Assembly: GCA_026391255.1 (NCBI GenBank)
Contig: JAPLDU010000065.1
Coordinates: 1-46,230 of the forward strand
Direction of reading: 5' to 3'
DNA: 46,230 nt
DNA from: Bacteroidia bacterium
GTDB lineage: Bacteria; Bacteroidota; Bacteroidia; Bacteroidales; JAPLDU01
Shown here in pieces: positions 26,098 through 36,449 of this stretch (its first letter is position 1; the number at the start of each line of letters is the position of its first letter). Made by a program: the position numbers and the translations under genes. Under the pieces are notes generated by a model, which was given only the letters and a program-made list of their open reading frames with translations, was not told the origin of the DNA and searched no databases.

Positions 26098-27939
26098 ATG
26101 GGAAAATTTGAATTACTAAAGAATGGCATATTATTACTGACATTAATTTTTGTCAGTAATGTTATTTTTGCTCAGCAAATTCGCTTCAATGTAAACTATA
26201 CTATTGAGGATGGATCAATCTTGTGGGATATTAATGAAACTGATTCAGGTTACAACGCAATTGGAAATTCTGGTATTAGTCCTAATTATTCGCTATCATA
26301 CGCTGGTATATATTATTTATATTTACCTGGATCAAGAAGAAATCTGTGTGTAAAATTTGATAAATTCGGTAATCTGATTCAAGAGTATCAATATAAATAT
26401 CAGAATGATTGGCTTTTCAGTGAACAGGCACATTTTTGTATGACATATTCAAAAGAATTCATCAGTTGTGGTACAATGAATAGTCAACCAAGTGCTCAAA
26501 TGCAATACGCAGGGTTAATCGTTAAATATGATTATGATTTGGATACGTTATGGACCAGAACTTATTTTCAACAGGATCAATATTTAACATTCTGGGATTG
26601 TGTTGAAGCGCCTGATCATGGTTATGTAGTAGCAGGAACCAGATATACCAGTAATATTAACTCAAATGATATTATGATTATGAAAATTGATAATAATGGT
26701 AATTATCAATGGCAAAACATTGTTTCATCACCTGGTGTCGATTATGGGTTAAAAATAATTAATACATTTGATAAAGGTTATTTAATATATGGACAAAAGG
26801 ACTTCTTCAACAATCGTAATCCATATATTGTAAAATTCGATAGTTCCGGATCATTTATTTGGGATCGGACATTTGGTAATCCAAACATTTCTGATGGTAT
26901 GTCATTGAATGGATTAATTAGCACAAAAGATTCAAATTATGTGATAGCATCAGATTTTGGTGTTCATGAAACCGTAAATGGCACAGATACATTTTGTGGC
27001 TACTTGGTTAAGTTCAATGATTCCGGAAATATTATTTGGGAAAAGAAGTACAAAAATAATTTGAGAATTTATTTATTTAATTCCCTTGCAGAACTTGATA
27101 ACTCAGATATGATAGTAGTTGGACTTAAAGATTCCGGTTCTGGCTATTTTGTTGATGGAGAATTGGTGAAACTCACTCCGGATGGTGAGATATTATGGAA
27201 ACGAACCATAAATGATAATGAAATTTCTCCAAGTATATATGAGTGCAGTCTTATGAGCATAAAAAAAACTGCCGATGGAGGATATGCTATGGCAGGTTGG
27301 CTTTTTATTGACACTATTAATCCATTGCCATTATACAGGATGTGGTTTGTAAAAACAGACAGTATGGGTTGTGATGGGGTAAACAGTTGCATAGATACTG
27401 CTTTGGCCTTCACAACCCGTTATTCTCAAGATATTGTTTTTGAAGGAGATTCGGTACTTGTTATGGTCGATATTAACAACGGAAATGGACCATTTTCTGC
27501 TCTACTGCCTGATAGTAATATTCTTAATCCCTTGTATATTTTCAGGGATTCCTGCTCGTTTGGTTTTTATGCACATCCAACTGTACAATACAACCATCTT
27601 CCTCTGACGGTGTTTAACAATTATACACAGACAGTCACAGATACTTTGTACTTTTATGTTCTCCCTAATAATGATATTAGCAGACTTGATGCAAATAATT
27701 ACAAGGTAAATATCAGCCCTAATCCTGCATCAAACCAGGTGACTTTTGAGTTATCCCCACAGATTAAATCCGAAATTAAAATTACGATTTTCAATTCATA
27801 TGGACAGGCAATAGCGGATTATCACACTTTGAACTCCAGTCTACTACTTGATGTAAGAAGCTATTCAAATGGAGTATACTATCTACGCATTAATAGTCAA
27901 TACATTACACTGGTAAAGAAATTTGTCATATTCAAATAA
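26098..27939 (+). CDS. Secreted beta-propeller-like protein with T9SS type A sorting domain
   Basis: The product has 613 residues. The signal peptide region (LLLTLIFVSNVIFAQQ) is followed by repeated blade-like units with motifs such as YIVKFDSSGSFIWDRTFG, YLVKFNDSGNIIWEKKY and LVKLTPDGEILWKRTI. These match the delta-60 or quinoprotein-like propeller repeats often seen in surface proteins of Bacteroidota. The C-terminal sorting domain is VNISPNPASNQVTFEL to SNGVYYLRI and LVKKFVIFK. The start at the ATG 26098 is chosen over in-frame TTG and GTG codons just before it. Codon use is clearly more AT-rich than neighbouring housekeeping genes, suggesting recent acquisition or relaxed selection. Confidence 0.82.
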   Translation: MGKFELLKNGILLLTLIFVSNVIFAQQIRFNVNYTIEDGSILWDINETDSGYNAIGNSGISPNYSLSYAGIYYLYLPGSRRNLCVKFDKFGNLIQEYQYKYQNDWLFSEQAHFCMTYSKEFISCGTMNSQPSAQMQYAGLIVKYDYDLDTLWTRTYFQQDQYLTFWDCVEAPDHGYVVAGTRYTSNINSNDIMIMKIDNNGNYQWQNIVSSPGVDYGLKIINTFDKGYLIYGQKDFFNNRNPYIVKFDSSGSFIWDRTFGNPNISDGMSLNGLISTKDSNYVIASDFGVHETVNGTDTFCGYLVKFNDSGNIIWEKKYKNNLRIYLFNSLAELDNSDMIVVGLKDSGSGYFVDGELVKLTPDGEILWKRTINDNEISPSIYECSLMSIKKTADGGYAMAGWLFIDTINPLPLYRMWFVKTDSMGCDGVNSCIDTALAFTTRYSQDIVFEGDSVLVMVDINNGNGPFSALLPDSNILNPLYIFRDSCSFGFYAHPTVQYNHLPLTVFNNYTQTVTDTLYFYVLPNNDISRLDANNYKVNISPNPASNQVTFELSPQIKSEIKITIFNSYGQAIADYHTLNSSLLLDVRSYSNGVYYLRINSQYITLVKKFVIFK

Positions 27940-27998
27940 AACATTCAGAAAAAATCTGAAAGTCTCTGATCATATTTTATCCCATTCAAACAGCATTA

Positions 27999-28265
27999 AT
28001 GAAAATGATTAAAGTAACACAAGCAAAATATATTGAGGGATTTATATTGGAAATAAAATTCAGTGACGGTAACACAAAGCTGGTAGATTTCAAAAATGAA
28101 TTATGGGGGGAAATATTTGAACCATTGAAAGATATAAATTATTTTAAAAAATTTTCATTAAATCCGTTTACTATTGAATGGGCAAACGGAGCTGATTTTT
28201 CTCCGGAATTTTTATATGGATGTAATGAAAGTAAAGCAGAAACAGAGATGATTCCACGAAAATAG
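27999..28265 (+). CDS. DUF2442 family protein
   Basis: This 88-residue protein has the pattern of DUF2442: VTQAKYIEGFILEIKFSDG, FKKFSLNPFTIEWANGADF and the terminal SPEFLYG. Such proteins often neighbour DUF4160 proteins in toxin-antitoxin-like pairs. No DUF4160 gene is seen here, so this copy appears solitary. Two ATGs lie six bases apart (27999 and 28005); the first is given. It follows the T9SS propeller gene by 59 bases on the same strand and converges on citrate synthase across a phrase repeat H block. Confidence 0.78.
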   Translation: MKMIKVTQAKYIEGFILEIKFSDGNTKLVDFKNELWGEIFEPLKDINYFKKFSLNPFTIEWANGADFSPEFLYGCNESKAETEMIPRK

Positions 28266-28289
28266 GAATAAATTTATTTTTCGGGTTTA

Positions 28290-28333
28290 TCCCAATTTTC
28301 AAATTTTCAAATCTCCAAATTTTCAAATTATAT
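28290..28333. repeat. Phrase repeat H, copy 1
   Basis: Drifting units of TTTTCAAA / TCTCCAAA between the convergent DUF2442 and citrate synthase genes. The same phrase is at 29930-29962 and inside the start of the DUF5686 gene (32446-32480). Confidence 0.75.
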
Positions 28334-29641
28334 TCAAACTCCTGCTTTCGTCTTGAACCATTCCAGTGTCTGCGATGACGGACGTTCGATTGGCAAGCCG
28401 TAGGCCCTGTCCCAGATCATCTGTGCCAGCACGCCCAATGCCCTTGATACGCCAAACAAAACTGTATAGAAAGTGTGTTCTTTAATTCCATAGTGCAGGA
28501 GGACGGAACCCGAGTAGGCATCCACATTCGGCCATGGGTTTTTGATCTTGCCGACTGAACCTAATATCGGGGGGACAACCTCGTACAAAGTATCCACCAC
28601 CCTGATCAATGAGTTATCAGGGGCATATTTATGGGCAAATTCCTGAAGTACCAGGAACCTTGGATCGGTTTTACGAAGAACGGCATGCCCGTAACCTGGC
28701 ACCACCTTACCGTCGTCGAGAGTCTGGTAAATGTAAGATATGATCTTTTCCCTGGGCGGATTATCTCCTTCGCCTATTTCTCTGATCATATCAAAAATCC
28801 ATTGTATGACTTCCTGGTTGGCATAACCGTGCAACGGGCCTGCCAGACCTGACATACCTGCCGAATATGAATAATATACGCTGCTTAGTGCAGAAGATAC
28901 CAGGTGGTTGGTATGAGCTGAAACATTACCGCCTTCGTGATCGGCATGTATCACCATGTACAAACGCATCAGTCGTTTCACTTCCTCACTCTGGTAGCCC
29001 ATCATATGGGCCAGGTTGCCCGCCCAGTCAAGGTAAGGATCCGGCTCAATCTGATCATTGCGATAGAAAAGTCTCCGGTAAATGTAGGACGCTATCCGCG
29101 GCAGACGGGCTATCAGATTCATAGCATCCTCATAAGTGGTGTCCCAGTAATCTTTTTTATTTAGTCCGGTTTGGTGGGCCTTCTGAAATTTTGACTCGGT
29201 AGCCAGTGCAAGAATGGCAAGGCTGAAAATGGTCATCGGGTTTGATGTCATTGGCATGGAATCAATCACATTAAAAACATGCTTTGGAACAAATGAACGT
29301 TTTTGCCAGTCGCTGCTCAGGTAATCAACATCCTGATGGCTGGGTAACTCTCCTAAAAGCATAAGATGAAACAAACCTTCAGGCAATGGTTCTCCGTCCG
29401 GACTTTTGCGTGGAAGTTTCTCCTGTAGTTCAGGAATCGAATATCCCCGGAAACGTATACCTTCTTCTGCATCAAGCTTTGAGGTAACAGTCAGAAGCCC
29501 CGTCATTCCTTTCATGCCGGAAAGAACCTGGCCGATATTGTATTGTCCTAAAACAACCTCGCTGTGGTTTGCCAGCAGGTTTTTTACTTCCGCTGCCTGG
29601 GGTAATGCAATTTCAATGAACTTTTTCTTTAATTGTTCCAT
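28334..29641 (-). CDS. gltA: Citrate synthase
   Basis: The 435-residue enzyme has all three catalytic residues of the pig mitochondrial type: His 271 in LAGPLHGYANQ, His 319 in VPGYGHAVLRKTDPR and Asp 374 in NVDAYSG. These positions closely match 274, 320 and 375. It therefore belongs to the eukaryote-like citrate synthase branch found in some Bacteroidota rather than the E. coli hexameric type. It condenses oxaloacetate and acetyl-CoA in the TCA cycle. The ATG at 29641 is preferred over a TTG ten codons upstream. Enolase lies downstream of it in the sense of the window but on the same strand, 337 bases apart across phrase repeats. Confidence 0.95.
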   Translation of the reverse strand: MEQLKKKFIEIALPQAAEVKNLLANHSEVVLGQYNIGQVLSGMKGMTGLLTVTSKLDAEEGIRFRGYSIPELQEKLPRKSPDGEPLPEGLFHLMLLGELPSHQDVDYLSSDWQKRSFVPKHVFNVIDSMPMTSNPMTIFSLAILALATESKFQKAHQTGLNKKDYWDTTYEDAMNLIARLPRIASYIYRRLFYRNDQIEPDPYLDWAGNLAHMMGYQSEEVKRLMRLYMVIHADHEGGNVSAHTNHLVSSALSSVYYSYSAGMSGLAGPLHGYANQEVIQWIFDMIREIGEGDNPPREKIISYIYQTLDDGKVVPGYGHAVLRKTDPRFLVLQEFAHKYAPDNSLIRVVDTLYEVVPPILGSVGKIKNPWPNVDAYSGSVLLHYGIKEHTFYTVLFGVSRALGVLAQMIWDRAYGLPIERPSSQTLEWFKTKAGV

Positions 29642-29731
29642 CTGATTGACAAAATAAGTTGATGCATGCAAAAAACATAAACACTTGATACATTTGGTTG
29701 TTCAGCATTTTGAAAAATATTGTAATTATCA

Positions 29732-29868
29732 GGATACTCAGGCATTAGGCACTAGGCACCAGGCAATAGATTAAATATAAACCTTTATAAATTTTATGAA
29801 CATTTAGCAGAACTTTATTGTATTAATAACCGTCAACCTAAAAACATAATGCCTATTGCCTAGGTACT
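29732..29868. repeat. Phrase repeat B, copies 3-4
   Basis: CAGGCATTAGGCACTAGGCACC at 29739-29762, and ATAATGCCTATTGCCTAGG at 29848-29866 in the opposite sense, separated by AT-rich sequence with TTTATAAATTTTATGAAC. They form a loose inverted pair. Confidence 0.65.
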
Positions 29869-29978
29869 AAATATAGCAAACTTACCAACATGTTGTCGCT
29901 AATTTTATTTTCGTGAAACGGATATAATTTTCAAATTTGCACATTTTCAAATTTTCAAATTAATTTAGTGCCTGGTGC

Positions 29979-31277
<1,299 letters not shown>

Positions 31278-31292
31278 TTAAAAAATGAACTG

Positions 31293-31300
31293 CAAAAGTA
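31293..31300 (-). promoter_or_regulatory. Candidate -7 promoter box for eno
   Basis: TACTTTTG on the minus strand, followed by CAG, 24 bases before the ATG. Confidence 0.6.
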
Positions 31301-31370
31301 AAAAAATGCAGGTCATCTGAGAAAAATCCTTTTTATAAAAAATATCATTGTTGTCCGGTTAAGATGTTTG

Positions 31371-31510
31371 AGATTCTTCGTTTCGCTCGGAATGACAAGC
31401 ATTTAATAGGTGGAAGAGTGGGGTTACTGGCGGCTTCGCCTGCAGTAACCCCACTCCCTTATTAATCAACAAAACAGCTTGTCATTCTGAGCGAAGCGAA
31501 GTGCAGCGAG
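31371..31510. repeat. Large palindromic element (TTCGTTTCGCTCGGAATGACA type)
   Basis: The outer arms are TCGTTTCGCTCGGAATGACA at about 31378-31397 and TGTCATTCTGAGCGAAGCGA at 31480-31499. A perfect 14-bp inner stem GAGTGGGGTTACTG / CAGTAACCCCACTC (31416-31429, 31443-31456) is nested inside. The outer sequence is a well-known kind of repeat in many bacterial genomes; the nested inner stem is specific to this copy. Confidence 0.8.
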
Positions 31511-31580
31511 GAAACTAAGGTTTATTTTGTTATTTTTACCAGACAACAATGAATAAATATATGCAATTTTGTAAATAAAT

Positions 31581-31812
31581 TTAGAAACTGTTTTGAATTT
31601 TATTAAGAATTTGATTATTAGCGTATAATTTAATTTATTTACCCTCCCCTTTTTCCCCTCCCTGCTGGCAGGGAGGGGATTGTCCGCTATGTAATACGTT
31701 ATAATTTAGCAGAACTCTATTCCCCTCCTTGCTCGCAGGGAGGGGTTAGGGGCGGGTAAAAATTGAATGTTTCAATAACTTGAACTTTTTTAAAATTCAA
31801 AACGGTTTCTTA
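31581..31812 (+). repeat. Repeat family L, copy 3 (complete, with both ends)
   Basis: The left end TTAGAAACTGTTTTGAATTT and right end AAATTCAAAACGGTTTCTTA are terminal inverted repeats with few mismatches. Two internal GC-rich blocks, CCCCTCCCTGCTGGCAGGGA and CCCCTCCTTGCTCGCAGGGA, are each palindromic. The size (232 bp), terminal repeats and lack of coding potential fit a MITE-like element. It ends 27 bases before the TonB-like gene. Confidence 0.75.
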
Positions 31813-31838
31813 GTCATTTACTTTTAAAAATAAAGATA

Positions 31839-32342
31839 ATGAAGAAGTCAGAATTAAAACCACCGTTTCAGGCAGTATGGAAGTACCTGTTTGTGATTCC
31901 TGCAATAGCACTGATTGTATTGTTATCTGACCTGAATTGTTCGGGTATTGGGATGGTTTTTTCCCTTTCTAATAAAATTACATGGACAGAAATGTCGGAT
32001 TACAGACAAACAGATTCTACTATATTTACCATCGTTGAACAAATGCCGCAATTTAAAGGCGGAGATGATTCACTCAGGCGTTTTCTGGCAAAAAATATTC
32101 ATTACCCTGATAATGCCCGTCAGAATAATATTGAAGACAAAGTGTATGTTTCCTTTATTGTCGGAAGTACGGGAAAAGTCAGGAACGTGAAAGTAGTAAG
32201 AGGGATATATCCTGATTTGAATACCGAAGCTATAAGAGTGATAAAATCAATGCCAGACTGGATTCCGGGTAAACAAAGAGGAGAAGCAGTAAATGTAATG
32301 TACACCATTCCTATCAGTTTTAAATTAGAAACTGATAAATGA
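31839..32342 (+). CDS. TonB C-terminal domain protein
   Basis: The 167-residue protein has one membrane helix at about residues 13-33 (YLFVIPAIALIVLLSDL) and a periplasmic TonB C-terminal domain from about 65. The latter includes FIVGSTGKVRNVKVVRGI, NTEAIRVIKSMPDWIPGKQRG and the final YTIPISFKLE. It lacks the long proline-rich spacer of classical TonB. Such short proteins, common in Bacteroidota, may drive TonB-dependent receptors or act as sensor-like partners. The next gene on the strand encodes a carboxypeptidase-regulatory plus DUF5686 outer-membrane protein, which could be its partner; this is inference. Confidence 0.85.
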   Translation: MKKSELKPPFQAVWKYLFVIPAIALIVLLSDLNCSGIGMVFSLSNKITWTEMSDYRQTDSTIFTIVEQMPQFKGGDDSLRRFLAKNIHYPDNARQNNIEDKVYVSFIVGSTGKVRNVKVVRGIYPDLNTEAIRVIKSMPDWIPGKQRGEAVNVMYTIPISFKLETDK

Positions 32343-32417
32343 ACAATCGAACAATCGAACATTTGAATAATCGACAATCGAATAAACAAATAAACAAACA
32401 TTCGAACAATCAAACAA
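32340..32417 (+). repeat. Phrase repeat I, upstream of the DUF5686 gene
   Basis: Drifting units of GAACAATC, TAAACAAA and TCGAACAATC run up to the ATG at 32418. Confidence 0.7.
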
Positions 32418-34994
32418 ATGATTAGTTGTAGTCCATATTTGATTTTCAAATTTTCAAATTTTCAAATCTTCAAATTATTATTCTGCTTCATCCTGTTATT
32501 TTCATGTAACTTCGTTTCGGCCCAGAACTTTGTCATTTCCGGAAAAGTTTTTGATGCTGAAACCAAAGAGCCACTGGCCTTCGTAAATATTATCTATAAC
32601 AACCAGAACCAGGGTACCACTACAGGTATTAACGGGGAATTCAGTATCAAAACATCTGCACCGGTCAGCTTCCTGAAATTCAGCTATGTAGGCTACGAGC
32701 AGCAGACCATCGGTATTTCTCCGGCTGACAATGGACGGAAACTGACCATAAAACTCAAGGGGAAAATAATTGATATTGCAGAAGTGACCGTATTTCCCGG
32801 TGAAAACCCTGCACACAGGATTATCCGAAAAGTTCTTGAGAACCGCGACCTGAACAATCCTGAAAAGATGACTTCTTTTTCCTACACTTCTTACAATAAA
32901 ATGATCTTTACAACCAATATTGACAGCCTGAAATCATCTGATACCACAATTACACTTACAGACGACAGCATCAAAAACAGGAAATCTGATTCAAGCCTGA
33001 TAAAAGTCAAAAAGTTTCTTAAAAGGCAAAACTTTTTTCTTATTGAATCTGTAAGTGAAAGGCAGTACCTTTATCCTGACAGAAACAAAGAAACGGTGCT
33101 GGCCTCAAGGGTTTCAGGTTTACAGAGCATGACCTTTGCTCTGCTGGCCACACAGATGCAGTCATTTTCTTTTTATAAAGAACTCATCATGATCTTTGAC
33201 AAAATGTACCTGAACCCCATCAGTTCAGGCAGTACCCGCAAGTATTTTTTCCTGATAGAAGACACTACTTATACAGAACAGGGCGATACAGTATTTGTCA
33301 TTTCTTTCCGTCCCAGGAAAGGTACCAATTTCGACGGATTGAAAGGAGTGCTAAATATCAATACCCGGAATTATGCCATCCAGAACGTGATAGCAGAACC
33401 AATGATGCAAAGCCCCGGCATTGGAATAAAAATACAACAGAAATATGAATATATTGAGAATAAACAATGGTTCCCCGTTCAGTTGAATACTGAACTGACC
33501 ATGAGTAATTTCAATATACAGGCTGGTAAAAAGCGGCTTCCCATTATTGGAATCGGAAAAAGCTACCTGAAAGATATCAAACTGAATCCGGAGGTTGATA
33601 AATCAAAATTTGGTCATGTTGAAGTTAAAATGGAAGATGATGCCGCAAAAAAGCCAAAGGAATACTGGGATAATTTTCGCTATGAACCCCTGTCAGCAAA
33701 GGATACAATGACTTATCACGTAATCGATAGTATCAGCAAAGCCGAAAAGATTGAAAAAAAGATAGGTATTTTCGAAACCCTGATGAATGGATATATTCCT
33801 TTTTATTTCCTGAATATTGATTATACCAGGGTTTTGTCATACAACCGGTATGAAGGTTTCCGCACGGGATTGGGATTGGTGACCAACAAAAAACTATCAG
33901 AATATTATTCATTGGGAGGCTATGCCTGTTATGGCTTTAAGGACAGGAAATTCAAATATGGCGGGGAAGCAGCAGTTGTTCTTGATGAAGACATTGAAGC
34001 AAATTTAAAACTGATCTGGTCAAGGGATGTGGAAGAATGGGGAGGTCTGAATTTCTACATGGATAAACCATTTCTATTGTCTACAAGTACCTACAGGAAT
34101 TACATGGTAGACATGATGATTCCTGTAAAATTACTTAAAGTATCCTATAGCCAGAGGGCTTTCGAGTATCTCAATATTCTTGTTTTTGCAGAAAGGCAAC
34201 AGTATCCCGAAGCCAATTCTATCTATGCATATAATAATGGTGGGAATGTTTTAAATAATATGATTTTTGTATCTGATTATTATACTGATTTTTTTGAGAC
34301 CGGTATCAACCTGAGATATGCCTTCAGGGAAAAGTACATGCAGACCCCGAATGGTAAATATTCTATGGGATCAGATTATCCTCTGGTTTATGCAAATGTT
34401 GTTTATGGCATTAGCGACCAGACAACCAACCAATATTTTAAATTTGAATCAAAGATTACCAAAGCATTGATTAATAAGAATATCGGGAAGACGTATATTG
34501 CAATTACCGGTGGAATTAACGTTATTCTATCAAATGAAGAATCAGAAAAATTACTACCAGTACAAAAGCTTTACAATGGAAACGGAAGTTACTATAAAGA
34601 ATATCCTTTATGGTCAGATAACAGTTTTAATACCATGGGCATTGATGAGTTTTATGCCGATCGCTTTGCTTCATTATATTTCAGGCAGGACTTCGGTTCC
34701 CTGTTGTTCAGAACCAAACACTTTGCACCTGAACTGAACCTAATTACCAATATCGGAATTGGTAAGCTGTCGAAAGATTACAGCTTTTACAGTCCGGACA
34801 ATCTTAATATCCTGCAGCATTTGAAATCATACGAAAAAGGATATTATGAATCCGGTGTTGTGGTTAATAATATCCTCAGACTCTCCGGCATGGTTGCCTG
34901 CGGAATTGGAGTGTTTTACCGTTATGGCCCTTATGCATACCAGAGGATATCTGAAAATTTTGCCTATAAATTCAGTATCACATTTGAGTTTTGA
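32418..34994 (+). CDS. Carboxypeptidase-regulatory-like domain plus DUF5686 outer-membrane protein
   Basis: The 858-residue protein has a signal peptide whose core is LLFCFILLFSCNFVSAQ. A carboxypeptidase regulatory-like beta domain follows (residues ~38-115: FVISGKVFDAETKEPLAFV, then KFSYVGYEQQT). A long DUF5686 region ends in the aromatic outer-membrane signature YKFSITFEF. DUF5686 proteins are large beta-barrel-like outer-membrane proteins of Bacteroidota with unknown substrate. The N-terminus (residues 8-19, LIFKFSNFQIFK) is encoded by the phrase repeat H (TTTTCAAATTTTCAAATC). The start codon is next to phrase repeat I, so repeat DNA has become part of this reading frame. Confidence 0.85.
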   Translation: MISCSPYLIFKFSNFQIFKLLFCFILLFSCNFVSAQNFVISGKVFDAETKEPLAFVNIIYNNQNQGTTTGINGEFSIKTSAPVSFLKFSYVGYEQQTIGISPADNGRKLTIKLKGKIIDIAEVTVFPGENPAHRIIRKVLENRDLNNPEKMTSFSYTSYNKMIFTTNIDSLKSSDTTITLTDDSIKNRKSDSSLIKVKKFLKRQNFFLIESVSERQYLYPDRNKETVLASRVSGLQSMTFALLATQMQSFSFYKELIMIFDKMYLNPISSGSTRKYFFLIEDTTYTEQGDTVFVISFRPRKGTNFDGLKGVLNINTRNYAIQNVIAEPMMQSPGIGIKIQQKYEYIENKQWFPVQLNTELTMSNFNIQAGKKRLPIIGIGKSYLKDIKLNPEVDKSKFGHVEVKMEDDAAKKPKEYWDNFRYEPLSAKDTMTYHVIDSISKAEKIEKKIGIFETLMNGYIPFYFLNIDYTRVLSYNRYEGFRTGLGLVTNKKLSEYYSLGGYACYGFKDRKFKYGGEAAVVLDEDIEANLKLIWSRDVEEWGGLNFYMDKPFLLSTSTYRNYMVDMMIPVKLLKVSYSQRAFEYLNILVFAERQQYPEANSIYAYNNGGNVLNNMIFVSDYYTDFFETGINLRYAFREKYMQTPNGKYSMGSDYPLVYANVVYGISDQTTNQYFKFESKITKALINKNIGKTYIAITGGINVILSNEESEKLLPVQKLYNGNGSYYKEYPLWSDNSFNTMGIDEFYADRFASLYFRQDFGSLLFRTKHFAPELNLITNIGIGKLSKDYSFYSPDNLNILQHLKSYEKGYYESGVVVNNILRLSGMVACGIGVFYRYGPYAYQRISENFAYKFSITFEF

Positions 34995-35079
34995 ATAACA
35001 TATTATAATTGGAGTTTTCAATAAACAGAATAGAACGCTGATGACGCTGATTGTTCGATTATTAAAGATTTTAATGACA

Positions 35080-35146
35080 TGAATTACAGCTATTTATTTC
35101 TATTGTATTTCTACAGTATTTCTATTGTATTTCTATTGTATTTTAT
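35080..35146 (+). repeat. Phrase repeat J, copy 2
   Basis: TGAATTACAGC followed by drifting GTATTTCTATT units, with the same 11-base lead as the copy at 17163. Confidence 0.75.
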
Positions 35147-35188
35147 GATATTATTTTTTAGTTTTTCTTTGAACCTTTAATTTTACAT

Positions 35189-35890
35189 ATGAAGAAACAA
35201 GATGTTTACTTTTTAGGTTTTGTCATCATGTTTTTTGCGCTAATTTTTCAGTACCATGCTCTGTTTGGCGGGTATGAAAAATTTAACCACGACCATGGCA
35301 TGTTGATGAGTTTTATCAAGTTTGCAATACTTGCGACTCTTGGTGAAGTGATAGGATTAAGGATCAAGACAGGTTCTTATTATAAAAAAGGTTTCGGTAT
35401 AATTCCCAGGGCAATTGTCTGGGGCTTCCTGGGACTCGCCATCAATGGAGCATTTATAATTTTTTCTACCGGTACCCCTTCATTACTCGCTTCTCTCGGA
35501 ATTGATAATGCAGATCAGTTATTGAAAGGTCCGTTCTGTGCTGCTAAAATTCTGGCAGCTTTCTCGGTAAGCGCTGCATTGAATCTTGTTTTTGCACCTG
35601 TTATGATGACCATTCATAAAATTACGGATACTCATATTATCAGTACAGGTGGTACTGTTTCAGGGTTTTTCAGCCCGATCAGGTTTGGTGAAAATATGAT
35701 GAAATTAAACTGGTATGTTCAATGGAATTATGTGTTCAAAAAAACCATTCCTTTTTTCTGGATACCGGCTCATACCATTACATTCCTTTTACCTCCCGAC
35801 TACAGGATTCTATTTGCTGCTTTACTGGGAATAATACTGGGCGTTATTTTATCTGTCGCCAACCTGACAAAAACCACGGCGGTACTTTAA
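35189..35890 (+). CDS. Multi-pass membrane protein of unknown function
   Basis: The 233-residue protein has about five membrane helices (residues ~5-25, 42-58, 72-92, 120-142, 195-225). The C-terminal stretch NWYVQWNYVFKKTIPFF-WIPAHTITFLLPPDYRILF reminds me of the Mpv17/PMP22 family signature, where a WxxWPxxQxxNFxxVP-like pattern precedes a YR. The match is weak, and I do not assign the family. No operon partner is present; it is flanked by phrase repeats J and F/P. No signal-type or catalytic motif was seen. Confidence 0.6.
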   Translation: MKKQDVYFLGFVIMFFALIFQYHALFGGYEKFNHDHGMLMSFIKFAILATLGEVIGLRIKTGSYYKKGFGIIPRAIVWGFLGLAINGAFIIFSTGTPSLLASLGIDNADQLLKGPFCAAKILAAFSVSAALNLVFAPVMMTIHKITDTHIISTGGTVSGFFSPIRFGENMMKLNWYVQWNYVFKKTIPFFWIPAHTITFLLPPDYRILFAALLGIILGVILSVANLTKTTAVL

Positions 35891-35930
35891 TAAAGAATTA
35901 GGCTTTTAGGCTGTAGGTTATTAGTATCTT

Positions 35931-36127
35931 ATTTCTGAAATCTAAACGCATTTTGGCAAAAAATTCCAAAAAACAAATCACAAAAAACAAATAATAAACA
36001 ATATCAAAGTATCAAATAAGAAACATACTAATTTGAATTTGTTATTTTGTTGATTGATATTTATTTGTCATTTGTATTTTGAGATTTGTGATTTTTTGTT
36101 TGGTTCTGATTCGTCCAGGTTGGGCTA
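35931..36127 (+). repeat. Repeat family P, copy 4
   Basis: It runs from TCTGAAATCTAAACGCATTT through AACAAATCACAAAAAACAAAT-like words to GATTCGTCCAGGTTGGG. A phrase F scrap (AGGCTTTTAGGCTGTAGG) precedes it directly. Confidence 0.8.
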
Positions 36128-36139
36128 TATTCTTAAAAA

Positions 36140-36205
36140 AAAGTATCAGGTATCAGGATTAATTCGTAATTCGTAATTCGTAACTCGTAATTCATAAACA
36201 CCTGA
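36140..36205 (+). repeat. Phrase repeats C and D after P copy 4
   Basis: AAAAGTATCAGGTATCAGG is followed by units of AATTCGTAATTCGTAACTCG. The C and D phrases are the same as at 14340-14440, 40590 and 41260-41340. Confidence 0.75.
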
Positions 36206-36449
36206 ATTTTCAACATATTTAATAACATTAAAAAAAGAATTATTTAAAGTAAAGTTATTGATTATTAAAAAAAAAGCTGTTATTTTGCAATAAAATAATT
36301 TGTATGATAGCGGTTATCAGGCATATTAATTTAAACAAGAGACTTTTCCTGAATATCAAGTCCCGCGATGGTTTTAATTATTAAACGTATATTCTGAAAA
36401 TAGTTCAGAATTTACTTCACTTCTTCATTTTTCATAATTAAAAGAAATT

